Shown: positions 45,214 through 52,940, counted from the first letter of the stretch. The stretch is DNA of 64,000 bases from Marinifilum_A sediminis (GCA_947496465.1 CANMCX010000003.1:124001-188000); one strand, 5' to 3'. The notes: generated by a model not told the origin, from the sequence alone. A program made the numbers and translations.

Positions 45214-46077
45214 ATGAAAAGATTATTTGTACCTGGTGAAGAGTGGGTTTATTACAAAATTTATACAGGAGTTAAAAGTTCTGATAATATTCTAATTAAT
45301 TATATTCTTCCTCTTAGTAAAAAACTTACCGATCTTAAAATAATTAAAAAGTGGTTTTTTATTAGATATGCCGATCCAGATGAGCATCTAAGAGTCCGAT
45401 TTTTATTGTCAAATATATCCAATTTTGGAGTCGTTGTTAGTGAGATAAATCTATCTTTAAAGAGTTTAATTGAGGATGATATAATATGGGATATTAAACT
45501 AGATTCCTACAAAAGAGAACTTGAAAGGTATGGAGCAAATTGCTTTCCTATTTATGAAGATATTTTTTATGTAGATAGTAGTTTTATTCTCAGGTTTTTG
45601 AAAGAATTGCTAGAGGAGCGATATTTGCCATATTTAGGTATTCGAATTATTGATACTTTTTTATCTGAGTTTAAGTTAAGCGATAAGGACAAAATTGAAT
45701 TTTTAGAACTGTGGTTTAATGGTTTAGGAAAAGAGTTTGGTTATGATAGAAATTTGAAGATTCAATTGGATAAGAAGTTTAGGAAAATGCGTAAGGAGAT
45801 TGACTTACTCTTTGATAATTCTATGTGGCCTGAAAACTTTCGGAATATGTTGGATTTATACACTAAAGAGATACGTAGTGGCGTTAATGAATTGATGATT
45901 AACTCTTTAAGTAAAAAGGAGAAAATTTCTATTATTAATAGTCTTTGCCATATGGCAATTAACAGACTGTTTAGATCTAAGCAAAGGTTGAGTGAGTTTG
46001 TTATTTATGGATTAATGATAAAAATGTTAAAAAGTAATTTAAAGAAGAAATCAAATCTTGAATTGATAAACAAGTAA
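45214..46077 (+). CDS. Lantibiotic dehydratase, elimination (C-terminal, thiopeptide-type) protein of a split LanB
   Basis: A 287-residue protein of the LanB C-terminal/thiopeptide-type family, which removes glutamate from glutamylated Ser/Thr to give dehydroamino acids. Signature: WFFIRYADPDEHLRVRF (47-63), with Arg51 and Arg60/Arg62 as candidates for the NisB elimination arginines, and SLCHMAINRLF near the C-terminus, with His246 in the place of the NisB catalytic histidine. It follows the glutamylation protein by 9 bp and must act with it on the same precursor. It is the last recognisable gene of the cluster; no transporter or protease follows before the next terminator. Confidence 0.9.
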   Translation: MKRLFVPGEEWVYYKIYTGVKSSDNILINYILPLSKKLTDLKIIKKWFFIRYADPDEHLRVRFLLSNISNFGVVVSEINLSLKSLIEDDIIWDIKLDSYKRELERYGANCFPIYEDIFYVDSSFILRFLKELLEERYLPYLGIRIIDTFLSEFKLSDKDKIEFLELWFNGLGKEFGYDRNLKIQLDKKFRKMRKEIDLLFDNSMWPENFRNMLDLYTKEIRSGVNELMINSLSKKEKISIINSLCHMAINRLFRSKQRLSEFVIYGLMIKMLKSNLKKKSNLELINK

Positions 46078-46592
46078 TAATTTTTTAGTTTAACGTGTAA
46101 TCCTAAATTACATTTTGCGTGTAGTGAAGTAGGATACTATCTTTATTTTATTCAAAGAATGAATTGTTGTATAATGTATTCTATCATGTTCTATGTAATA
46201 GTGTAACATTCGGTGTAGACTCTTAATATAAGTATATTTAATATTATTACTATAACAATTTTTCACTTAATGTTTAATATAAATCAGTCGCTACATGATA
46301 AGTTGTAAATAACCCATGGGTGTGTTTTTTTAATCTTGCCAAGGCTTTAGAAAGTGTTGGGATGAATAATAAGGAGTTCGAATTTCTTTCAAACAAAAGA
46401 ATCATTTGCTGCTGCTTTCATAAATAAATCGATTTTCTGTCAACTTATTTCAGGACGGGACACTATATAAAATACAGGGATTCCAATTTTGGAATCCCTT
46501 TTTTTATGCGCTAATGTCATTTATGCGACAATTATTTCGTGTATTAAGCTTTATCTTTTATTGTGAAATGGTAGGTATTAGAATTTAGGAAG
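46078..46592 (+). other. 515 bp without a protein gene, ending in a terminator
   Basis: No convincing frame on either strand. An intrinsic terminator at 46476-46506 lies 400 bp after the last lan gene, so the region may be a long 3' UTR of the cluster or hold a small RNA. Nothing else recognisable. Confidence 0.5.
46476..46506 (+). terminator. Intrinsic terminator downstream of the lan cluster
   Basis: AGGGATTCC, 6-nt loop, GGAATCCCT, then T7. Confidence 0.88.
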
Positions 46593-47045
46593 ATGAAGAA
46601 ATTAATTTACATGTTCGCGATTTTATTCTCTTTTGCCATCTACTCTTGTAGTAGTGGAGGAGATGATGATGGTATGTCACCAAGCCCTGAGCCAGATCCA
46701 GTGGCTGATTTTACTGTTCGCGCGGCAACGAAAACAGCTAACCATCCTTGGGCAAATCAAGGTCATTCGGTAGCTTTTACCATAAATGGAAACGAAGGTG
46801 TCACACTTAATTTGACGCGAGGTACAACATATGTTTTTGATATCAATACACCAAGCCATCCATTTTATATTAGTACCAATGATACAGGTGAAGGAGAAGG
46901 AGAAATAACTGATGGTGTAACAGGTGGCATGACTACAAATGGGACTTTAAGTTTTACGCCCAATTCTAACCATCCTGATATGCTCTATTATCAATGTTCA
47001 GTCCACCCTAATATGGGATATATAATTATCCTTACAGATCCTTAG
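46593..47045 (+). CDS. Cupredoxin-like (plastocyanin-type) lipoprotein
   Basis: A 150-residue lipoprotein (lipobox IYSC, Cys19) with a Gly/Asp/Pro-rich linker (21-38) and one cupredoxin fold. Four residues form a complete type 1 copper site: His89 (TPSHPFYIS), Cys135 (YYQCSVH), His138 and Met141 (HPNMG). Such proteins carry electrons or bind copper on the periplasmic or outer side of a membrane. It has its own terminator and no redox partner alongside, so its partner is unknown. It follows the lanthipeptide cluster by 515 bp and a terminator, and is probably not part of it. Confidence 0.82.
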   Translation: MKKLIYMFAILFSFAIYSCSSGGDDDGMSPSPEPDPVADFTVRAATKTANHPWANQGHSVAFTINGNEGVTLNLTRGTTYVFDINTPSHPFYISTNDTGEGEGEITDGVTGGMTTNGTLSFTPNSNHPDMLYYQCSVHPNMGYIIILTDP

Positions 47046-47098
47046 ATGAATAGAAAACTAAATAATTTAATCGATCCTATCAGAATAACTCCGGATCG

Positions 47099-47142
47099 AA
47101 AAGGCAGAATAATAAGTTGGTGGATCTTTTTATTCTGCCTTT
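47099..47142 (+). terminator. Terminator of the cupredoxin gene
   Basis: AAAGGCAGAATAA / TTTATTCTGCCTTT arms with a roughly 18-nt loop. Confidence 0.75.
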
Positions 47143-47297
47143 CATATGAAAAAAAATAAAGACTCGAAAGTCCTTTAATTAGCGACTTGTAGCTATTTTG
47201 CATTGATATACAAATGATTAAAATGTGATTTTGGTTGAATATATCAAGTTCATTTATTAAATTTAGTATTACCTGAAATATTTTAATCCAAAATCAT

Positions 47298-48311
47298 ATG
47301 GCAAATTTAAACGTAGAGTTTATGGGATTAAGCTTAAAAAATCCCATTATAGTCGGGGCTTGTACCCTTTCCGCAACAGTTGAAGGTGCACAGGAATTGG
47401 AACGTTCTGGCGCAGCTGCAATTGTTTACAAATCATTGTTCGAAGAACAAATTCAAATGGAGCGAGCTCAACTTTCCGATGAGTTAGATGAGTATGCTGA
47501 TAGAAATGCAGAAATGACATCTTTGTTTCCAACCTTGGAACACGCAGGACCAAAAGCTCATATTCTAAAGTTATCTGAGGTAAAAAAGAATGTTAATATT
47601 CCTGTTATTGCTAGTTTGAATTGTTTATACGATGTAACCTGGTTCGATTATGCGAAACAATTAGAAGATGTTGGAGTAGATGCATTGGAATTAAATTTTT
47701 ATCAGATGCCTGGCGATGTTGATAAAACAGCGGAGCAATTGGAAGATGAGAAAGTGAAAATAGTAAAGATTCTTAAAGAAAGATTATCTATTCCTTTTTG
47801 TATTAAGCTGAGTCCTTATTATACTAATACTCTTAATTTTGTGAATAGATTGGATCAGGCTGGTGCTTCTGCATTTGTATTATTTAATCGATTATTCCAA
47901 CCTGAAATTGATATCCATACAGAAAGTCATGTTACAAATTTTAATCTGAGCAATCAGGGCGATTTCAAATTAGGATTACGCTATGTAGGCTTAATGTATA
48001 AGAAAATTGAAGGTGGTTTGTGTGGTACAAATGGTATTTATACATACGAAGATGTTGTTCAAATGCTATTAAGTGGAGCAAATACTGTTCAAATGGTAAG
48101 CGCATTGTATAAAAATATGCCTTCTTATATCGCACAAGTTCTTTCTGAGTTAGAGGAATGGATGGATAAGAAAGGATACAAATCTATTGATGAATTTAGA
48201 GGGAAATTATCAGATAGTGAATTGAAAGCATCTGATATTTATTACAGAGCTCAATATCTTGATTATCTACTCAATCCTGAAGAGATAGTGAACAAATATC
48301 CTATGAGATAA
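47298..48311 (+). CDS. Dihydroorotate dehydrogenase-like flavoprotein
   Basis: A 337-residue FMN-type TIM-barrel protein of the dihydroorotate dehydrogenase family. Family blocks: FMGLSLKNPIIVGACTLS at the N-terminus, VIASLNCLYDVTW, GVDALELNFYQMP and FCIKLSPYYTNT in the barrel, and GLCGTNGIYTYEDVVQMLLS as the FMN phosphate site. Bacteroidota usually carry a true PyrD/PyrK elsewhere; this more distant paralogue has no electron-transfer subunit next to it and no pyrimidine neighbours, so I do not call it pyrD. It could use another substrate related to dihydropyrimidines. Transcribed alone with a terminator. Confidence 0.82.
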   Translation: MANLNVEFMGLSLKNPIIVGACTLSATVEGAQELERSGAAAIVYKSLFEEQIQMERAQLSDELDEYADRNAEMTSLFPTLEHAGPKAHILKLSEVKKNVNIPVIASLNCLYDVTWFDYAKQLEDVGVDALELNFYQMPGDVDKTAEQLEDEKVKIVKILKERLSIPFCIKLSPYYTNTLNFVNRLDQAGASAFVLFNRLFQPEIDIHTESHVTNFNLSNQGDFKLGLRYVGLMYKKIEGGLCGTNGIYTYEDVVQMLLSGANTVQMVSALYKNMPSYIAQVLSELEEWMDKKGYKSIDEFRGKLSDSELKASDIYYRAQYLDYLLNPEEIVNKYPMR

Positions 48312-48330
48312 TTTTAGTTAATATCGAACA

Positions 48331-48358
48331 TAAAAGTCTGTCAATCGACAGACTTTTA
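48331..48358. terminator. Terminator after the DHOD-like gene
   Basis: TAAAAGTCTGTC / GACAGACTTTTA with a 4-nt loop; symmetrical A/T flanks. Confidence 0.85.
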
Positions 48359-48645
48359 TCGTGTGATTTTGAGTTGGATTTTCTTAGTTTAATTTTTCGC
48401 AAACGTTTGAAAAAGAAAAGTGTACGACCATCTAAAATTTCTAATGAAAAGCGTCTTAAATCACGCAATTATATTTTTAAAATTAAAAAAAGAAAGCTAC
48501 TTTTGTGTGCGTATTTCTGCATGACAAATATCATGCTTAATCCCTTTACATTTATTGTTTTAAATAAATAAGAACTAATAATATAATTGTTGTTAAAGAT
48601 CCTGTTGTGTGGGACTTTAACGTGTAAAACTAAAAAGCGATAATT
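48359..48645 (+). promoter_or_regulatory. Upstream region of ppdK
   Basis: A TAnnTTTG box (TACTTTTG, 48498-48505) lies about 140 nt before the ppdK ATG, implying a long 5' leader. The 65-codon frame at 48374 looks like chance coding in Lys/Phe-rich AT DNA. No riboswitch recognised. Confidence 0.4.
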
Positions 48646-51363
48646 ATGAGTACTAAGTACGTTTATACTTTTGGTGACGGTAAAGCCGAAGGTAAAGCAG
48701 ACATGAAAAATTTGCTTGGAGGTAAGGGTGCTAACCTTGCTGAAATGAATCTAATCGGTGTTCCAGTTCCTGCTGGTTTCACTATCACTACTGAAGTTTG
48801 TACTGATTACAACAAGCTTGGAAAAGATGCTGTTGTAGCAATGATCAAAGAGCAAGTTGAGGCTGCTGTAGCTGACACTGAAAAAGCAATGAACGCAAAA
48901 TTTGATGCAAAAGAAGGATTTCCTTTGTTGTTATCAGTTCGTTCTGGTGCTCGTGCTTCTATGCCAGGTATGATGAACACTGTTCTTAACTTAGGTATGA
49001 ATGATGATACAGTAAAAATTGTTGCTGAACAATCAGGAAACGAGAAATTTGCTTACGATTCATATCGTCGTTTCATCCACATGTACGGTGACGTAGTTAT
49101 GGGTGTTGAGGCTGAAGAAGGACAGCATAACCCATTTGAGGTTGTTCTTGATGAGTTGAAAGAAGCTAAAGGATACAAATTAGATACTGAACTTACAGTT
49201 GAAGATCTTAAAGAGCTTGTTGAAGGTTACAAAGCAGTTGTACGTGAGCACGCTGGTGTTGACTTCCCTACTTGTCCTTGGGAGCAACTTTGGGGTTCTG
49301 TATGTGCTGTATTTGATTCATGGGATACTGAAAGAGCTATCCTTTACCGTAGAATGGAAGGTATTCCTGACGATTGGGGTACTGCTGTTAACGTACAGGC
49401 TATGGTATATGGTAACATGGGTGAGACTTCTGCTACAGGAGTTTGTTTCTCTCGTGATGCTGCAACTGGTGAAGACCAATTCAACGGTGAGTATTTGATC
49501 AACGCACAGGGTGAAGACGTTGTTGCTGGTGTTCGTACTCCACTTGAAATTACTTTAGTAGGTTCTAAGCGTTGGGCTGAACGTGGTGGTGTTTCTGAAG
49601 AAGCTCGTAAAGCTGATTTCCTTTCAATGGAAGAAGCAATGCCTGAGCTTTACAAAGAACTTGATACTATCCAGCAGAAGCTTGAAGATCACTATTCTGA
49701 CATGCAGGATATGGAGTTCACTATCCAGCAAGGTAAATTGTGGATGTTGCAAACTCGTTCTGGTAAGCGTACTGGTGCTGCTATGGTTAAGATGGCTGTA
49801 GATATGTTAGAGCAAGGTATGATTGATGAGAATACTGCTATTCTTCGTCAAGAGCCTAACAAATTAGATGAGTTACTTCACCCAGTATTCGAGAAATCAG
49901 CTCTAGAGGCTGCTAAAGAGCTTTCTAAAGGTCTTCCTGCTTCTCCAGGTGCTGCTACAGGTCAAATCGTATTCTCTGCAGAAGCTGCTGAAGAGTGGGC
50001 TGCTGCTGGTAAAAAAGTAATTTTAGTACGTCGCGAAACTTCTCCTGAAGATTTGAAAGGTATGTACGCTGCTGAAGGTATTCTTACTGAGCGTGGTGGT
50101 ATGACTTCTCACGCTGCTGTAGTTGCTCGTGGTATGGGTAAATGTTGTATCTCTTCTGCTGCTAACACTTTAGTTACTGGTTCTTCAATGACTATTAACG
50201 GTGTTGAGTACAAAGAAGGTGATTTCATCTCATTGAACGGTACTACTGGTGTTGTTTACGAAGGTAAAGTTGCTACTATCACTCCTTCATTAGATGGTGA
50301 TTTCGGTAAAGTAATGGACATGGCTGAGCGTAACACTCGCATGTATGTTCGTACAAATGCTGATACTCCAGCTGATGCTCAAGCTGCTCGTGAATTCGGT
50401 GCTAAGGGTATTGGTCTATGTCGTACAGAGCACATGTTCTTCGAAGGCGATAAGATCTGGAAGATGCGTGAAATGATTCTTGCAGAAGATGTTGAAGGTC
50501 GTAAAGCTGCTTTAGCTAAATTACTTCCTGTTCAGCGCGAAGACTTCTCTGGAATTCTTGAAGCTATGGACGGTTTTGGTGTAACTATCCGTCTACTGGA
50601 TCCACCATTGCACGAGTTTACTCCTAATGATGACGCTTCTCAAGCTGAGATGGCTGAAAAATTAGGTATCGATGTATCTGTCGTTAAAGCTAAAGTTGAG
50701 TCTCTTCACGAGTTTAACCCAATGTTGGGACACCGTGGATGTCGTCTAGGTAACACTTACCCAGAGATTACAGAGATGCAAGCTCGCGCTATTATCGAAG
50801 CTGCTTGTGATTTGAAAGCTGCAGGAAAGAATCCTAAGCCAGAGATCATGGTTCCATTGATCGGAACATTGAAAGAATTCCAAATGCAAGAAGGTATCAT
50901 CAGAGAAACTGCTGCTGCAGTATTCGCTGAAAAAGGTATCGAAGTTGATTTCTTAGTAGGTACAATGATCGAGATTCCTCGTGCTGCATTGACTGCTGAT
51001 CAAATCGCTGAGTATGCTGAATTCTTCTCATTCGGAACAAATGACTTGACTCAAATGGGATTCGGTTATTCTCGTGATGATGCTGGTAAATTCTTACCTA
51101 TCTACATTGAGAAAGGTATCCTTAAGAATGATCCATTCCAGGTTCTTGACCAGGAAGGTATCGGACAATTAGTTCGTATGGGTTGTGAAAAAGGACGTTC
51201 TACACGTAAAGATATCAAATTAGGTATCTGTGGTGAGCACGGTGGTGAGCCATCATCAGTTGAGTTCTGTAACTCAGTTGGTATGGAGTACGTGTCATGT
51301 TCTCCTTTCCGTGTGCCTATCGCACGTTTAGCTGCTGCTCAAGCAAACTTGAAGCAAAACTAA
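48646..51363 (+). CDS. ppdK: Pyruvate, phosphate dikinase
   Basis: A 905-residue PPDK, interconverting pyruvate, ATP and phosphate with PEP, AMP and PPi. The N-terminal ATP-grasp domain begins YVYTFGDGKAEGKADMKNLL and contains SVRSGARASMPGMMNTVLN. The swivelling phosphohistidine is His489 in GGMTSHAAVVARGMGKCC. The C-terminal PEP/pyruvate barrel has FSFGTNDLTQMGFGYSRDD and the catalytic Cys862 in GICGEHGGEPSS. Length and motifs are complete, so the gene is intact even though its last 120 bp (51244-51363) are repeated twice downstream. Codon use looks like that of a highly expressed gene, as in nifJ. Both enzymes work around pyruvate in anaerobic glycolysis. Confidence 0.97.
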   Translation: MSTKYVYTFGDGKAEGKADMKNLLGGKGANLAEMNLIGVPVPAGFTITTEVCTDYNKLGKDAVVAMIKEQVEAAVADTEKAMNAKFDAKEGFPLLLSVRSGARASMPGMMNTVLNLGMNDDTVKIVAEQSGNEKFAYDSYRRFIHMYGDVVMGVEAEEGQHNPFEVVLDELKEAKGYKLDTELTVEDLKELVEGYKAVVREHAGVDFPTCPWEQLWGSVCAVFDSWDTERAILYRRMEGIPDDWGTAVNVQAMVYGNMGETSATGVCFSRDAATGEDQFNGEYLINAQGEDVVAGVRTPLEITLVGSKRWAERGGVSEEARKADFLSMEEAMPELYKELDTIQQKLEDHYSDMQDMEFTIQQGKLWMLQTRSGKRTGAAMVKMAVDMLEQGMIDENTAILRQEPNKLDELLHPVFEKSALEAAKELSKGLPASPGAATGQIVFSAEAAEEWAAAGKKVILVRRETSPEDLKGMYAAEGILTERGGMTSHAAVVARGMGKCCISSAANTLVTGSSMTINGVEYKEGDFISLNGTTGVVYEGKVATITPSLDGDFGKVMDMAERNTRMYVRTNADTPADAQAAREFGAKGIGLCRTEHMFFEGDKIWKMREMILAEDVEGRKAALAKLLPVQREDFSGILEAMDGFGVTIRLLDPPLHEFTPNDDASQAEMAEKLGIDVSVVKAKVESLHEFNPMLGHRGCRLGNTYPEITEMQARAIIEAACDLKAAGKNPKPEIMVPLIGTLKEFQMQEGIIRETAAAVFAEKGIEVDFLVGTMIEIPRAALTADQIAEYAEFFSFGTNDLTQMGFGYSRDDAGKFLPIYIEKGILKNDPFQVLDQEGIGQLVRMGCEKGRSTRKDIKLGICGEHGGEPSSVEFCNSVGMEYVSCSPFRVPIARLAAAQANLKQN

Positions 51364-51387
51364 GAGAATTACATTCTCAATATATAG

Positions 51388-51414
51388 AAAGGCTGTCCCT
51401 CGGGGCAGCCTTTT
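51388..51414 (+). terminator. ppdK terminator, array copy 1
   Basis: AAAGGCTGtCCC / GGGGCAGCCTTT hairpin with T-run, 25 nt after the ppdK stop. A smaller hairpin GAGAATtacATTCTC precedes it. Confidence 0.9.
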
Positions 51415-51472
51415 GTGTTATATATTATTGTGCAAGTATTAACTATAAGGTGATATTCTTTGAACGGGAGCC

Positions 51473-51534
51473 GTCAATCGGACGCGATTCGAGCTACTTG
51501 GTTAATTTGGAATGGTGAGCAGTATCCGATTGAC
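51473..51534 (+). repeat. Inverted repeat enclosing a variable 42-nt spacer, unit 1
   Basis: GTCAATCGGA (51473-51482) and TCCGATTGAC (51525-51534) are perfect complements. The spacer differs from unit 2 by 10 substitutions within 25 nt but has the same length. Confidence 0.85.
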
Positions 51535-51668
51535 TTGATTCTTTTGTTTACTTTTCTCATCTAAGGAGAAAAGTAAAAGCCTTACGGCTTGAGTGAAATT
51601 TCACAATTAGATGATTGGGTTTGAAGTTATAGCGTAATTAGGTATCTGCGTAAGCGCAACGACTTTTG

Positions 51669-51885
51669 GGTGAGCCATCATCAGTTGAGTTCTGTAACGA
51701 AGTTGGTATGGAGTATGTTTCATGTTCTCCTTTACGTGTGTCTATCGCACGTTTATACCGATATGTATTTTAATAATAAATTACTTCACTTCGTTTGCAA
51801 TTTATTTTAAAATATCGATCGGCATTATCAGTTCACCTTTTACAGGAGATAAGCTGCTGCTCAAACAAACTTGAAGCAAAACTAA
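51669..51885 (+). pseudogene. Partial ppdK 3'-end copy 1, interrupted by a 97-bp hairpin
   Basis: 51669-51755 matches ppdK 51244-51330 at 81 of 87 positions; 51853-51885 matches the last 33 bp with one change. Between them sits a 97-bp insert (51756-51852) that brings an early in-frame stop. The duplicated segment starts after the catalytic Cys codon, so it cannot encode an enzyme. Confidence 0.9.
51758..51822 (+). repeat. Long imperfect hairpin inside the 97-bp insert, unit 1
   Basis: Arms 51758-51782 and 51799-51822 (CCGATatgTATTTTAATAA... against its near complement) with loop ACTTCACTTCGTTTGC. It looks like a small non-coding repeat or MITE-like element; no transposase is linked. Confidence 0.75.
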
Positions 51886-51909
51886 GAGAATTACATTCTC
51901 AATATATAG

Positions 51910-51936
51910 AAAGGCAGTCCCTCGGGGCAGCCTTTT
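51910..51936 (+). terminator. Terminator hairpin, array copy 2 (weakened)
   Basis: Same hairpin as at 51388 but with GGCAG for GGCTG on the left arm, giving an A-A mismatch in the stem. Confidence 0.7.
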
Positions 51937-51994
51937 GTGTTATATATTATTGTGCAAGTATTAACTATAAGGTGATATTCTTTGAACGGGAGCC

Positions 51995-52056
51995 GTCAAT
52001 CGGACGCGATTCGAGCCACTAGGGTGATTTGAAAAACCGAACAGTATCCGATTGAC
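51995..52056 (+). repeat. Inverted repeat enclosing a variable 42-nt spacer, unit 2
   Basis: GTCAATCGGA (51995-52004) and TCCGATTGAC (52047-52056) are unchanged relative to unit 1, while the spacer between them has diverged. Confidence 0.85.
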
Positions 52057-52190
52057 TTGATTCTTTTGTTTACTTTTCTCATTTAAGGAGAAAAGTAAAA
52101 GCCTTACGGCTTGAGTGAAATTTCACAACTAGATGATTGGGTTTGAAGTTATAGCGTAATTAGGTATCTGCGTAAGCGCAATAACTTTTG

Positions 52191-52407
52191 GGTGAGCCAT
52201 CATCAGTTGAGTTCTGTAACGAAGTTGGTATGGAGTATGTTTCATGTTCTCCTTTCCGTGTGCCTATCGCACGTTTATACCGATATGTATTTTAATAATA
52301 AATTACTTCACTTCGTTTGCAATTTATTTTAAAATATCGATCGGCATTATCAGTTCACCTTTTACAGGAGATAAGCTGCTGCTCAAGCAAACTTGAAGCA
52401 AAACTAA
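52191..52407 (+). pseudogene. Partial ppdK 3'-end copy 2, interrupted by the same 97-bp hairpin
   Basis: 52191-52277 matches ppdK 51244-51330 with 4 changes, 52278-52374 is identical to the insert in copy 1, and 52375-52407 is identical to the true ppdK end. Both copies share GAA for TCA (Glu for Ser) and two silent changes against ppdK. Confidence 0.9.
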
Positions 52408-52431
52408 GAGAATTATATTCTCAATATATAG

Positions 52432-52458
52432 AAAGGCTGTCCCCCGGGGCAGCCTTTT
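52432..52458 (+). terminator. Terminator hairpin, array copy 3
   Basis: AAAGGCTGTCCCCCGGGGCAGCCTTTT: intact stem with a one-base loop change relative to copy 1. It closes the array. Confidence 0.85.
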
Positions 52459-52627
52459 GTGTTTTATATCAGTTATCAATCTAGCAATCTAATGTGAGTT
52501 ATCATCAATGATAAATTAAAACTAATGTTTCGATATAATTATTAAACTAAAGATAAATATGTAATTTTATGAGATAAGGGCTAATAGAGTCAATTGAATT
52601 AAAAACCAATATTAAAAATATAAAGTC

Positions 52628-52732
52628 ATGGCAAAATCTCAAGATTCGAAGAAGAATGTAAAAAAAGAGCCAGCTAAAACAGCTAAGGAAAAAAAAGCCG
52701 CGAAAAGAGAAAAGAAGGCTAATAAGGGTTAA
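52628..52732 (+). CDS. Small Lys-rich basic protein, 34 residues
   Basis: ATG to TAA encodes 34 residues, starting MAKSQDSKKNVKKEPAKTAK and ending in a run rich in Lys and Ala. About 40 percent is Lys/Arg, suggesting a nucleic-acid- or ribosome-associated role, but I know no function. A terminator follows at 52792. The absence of stop codons is not evidence at this length; the gene is supported by its composition, the spaced terminator and my recollection of similar short proteins in Bacteroidota. It stands directly after the ppdK-tail array. Confidence 0.6.
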   Translation: MAKSQDSKKNVKKEPAKTAKEKKAAKREKKANKG

Positions 52733-52791
52733 TTCTCTTAAATATGAACAATGATTTATTACCCGAAATGATATTATGGTAATATAAACTC

Positions 52792-52821
52792 AAAAGGCTG
52801 TCTTTAAGGCAGCCTTTTTTT
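52792..52821 (+). terminator. Terminator after the Lys-rich mini-gene
   Basis: AAAAGGCTGTC / GGCAGCCTTTT with loop TTTAA and T-run; stem sequence resembles the ppdK terminator family. Confidence 0.88.
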
Positions 52822-52940
52822 GTTTCCGAAATGTTAAATATTCAAACTGGGATAAATTCCTTTTCCAAAAAGCAATCATTTTTTATTTCTTTGTGCTTCG
52901 TTTATCAGATAATTGACTTACATAAAGAAAAATAAAGAAT

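Larger units (their letters stand above)
51361..52464 (+). repeat. 522-bp tandem array derived from the ppdK 3' end and downstream DNA
   Basis: Unit 1 is 51361-51882, unit 2 is 51883-52404, and a partial third begins at 52405 and runs to about 52464. Each unit contains, in order: a terminator hairpin, an inverted repeat with a 42-nt spacer, an AT-rich stem (CTTTTgttTACTTTTCTC and complement), CCTTACGG and GTGAAATTTCAC palindromes, an 87-bp copy of ppdK codons, a 97-bp hairpin insert, and the last 33 bp of ppdK. Units 1 and 2 differ at 18 positions, 10 of which fall in 25 nt (51495-51519). No protein-coding role is apparent. Confidence 0.93.

Noticed and set aside
40773..46465. CGGGA-type short sequences (TGTCGGGA at 40773 and 40793; GGACGGGACAC near 46452) on both sides of the lanthipeptide cluster as ends of a mobile element.
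   Set aside because: The matches are only 5-8 bp, not consistently inverted, and there is no transposase, integrase or target duplication.
46593..47045. Cupredoxin lipoprotein as immunity or accessory protein of the lanthipeptide cluster.
   Set aside because: It is separated by 515 bp and a terminator, has a complete copper site and its own terminator; nothing links it to the peptide.
47298..48311. Naming the flavoprotein pyrD.
   Set aside because: It is a divergent family member without PyrK or other pyrimidine genes nearby, so orthology is not supported.
48374..48571. 65-codon frame between the DHOD-like gene and ppdK.
   Set aside because: Lys/Arg-rich product of AT-rich DNA, straddles the ppdK promoter box, and no recognisable domain.
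51297..52022. Two open frames of 73 and 75 codons (51297-51518 and 51795-52022) with nearly identical C-terminal halves.
   Set aside because: They are the same 522-bp repeat read in one frame, overlap the ppdK end, terminators and hairpins, and have no coding signal of their own.
51361..52464. CRISPR or integron attC array.
   Set aside because: Units are 522 bp, not 25-40 bp repeats with spacers; there are no cas genes, no integrase and no attC core sites (GTTRRRY/RYYYAAC pair).
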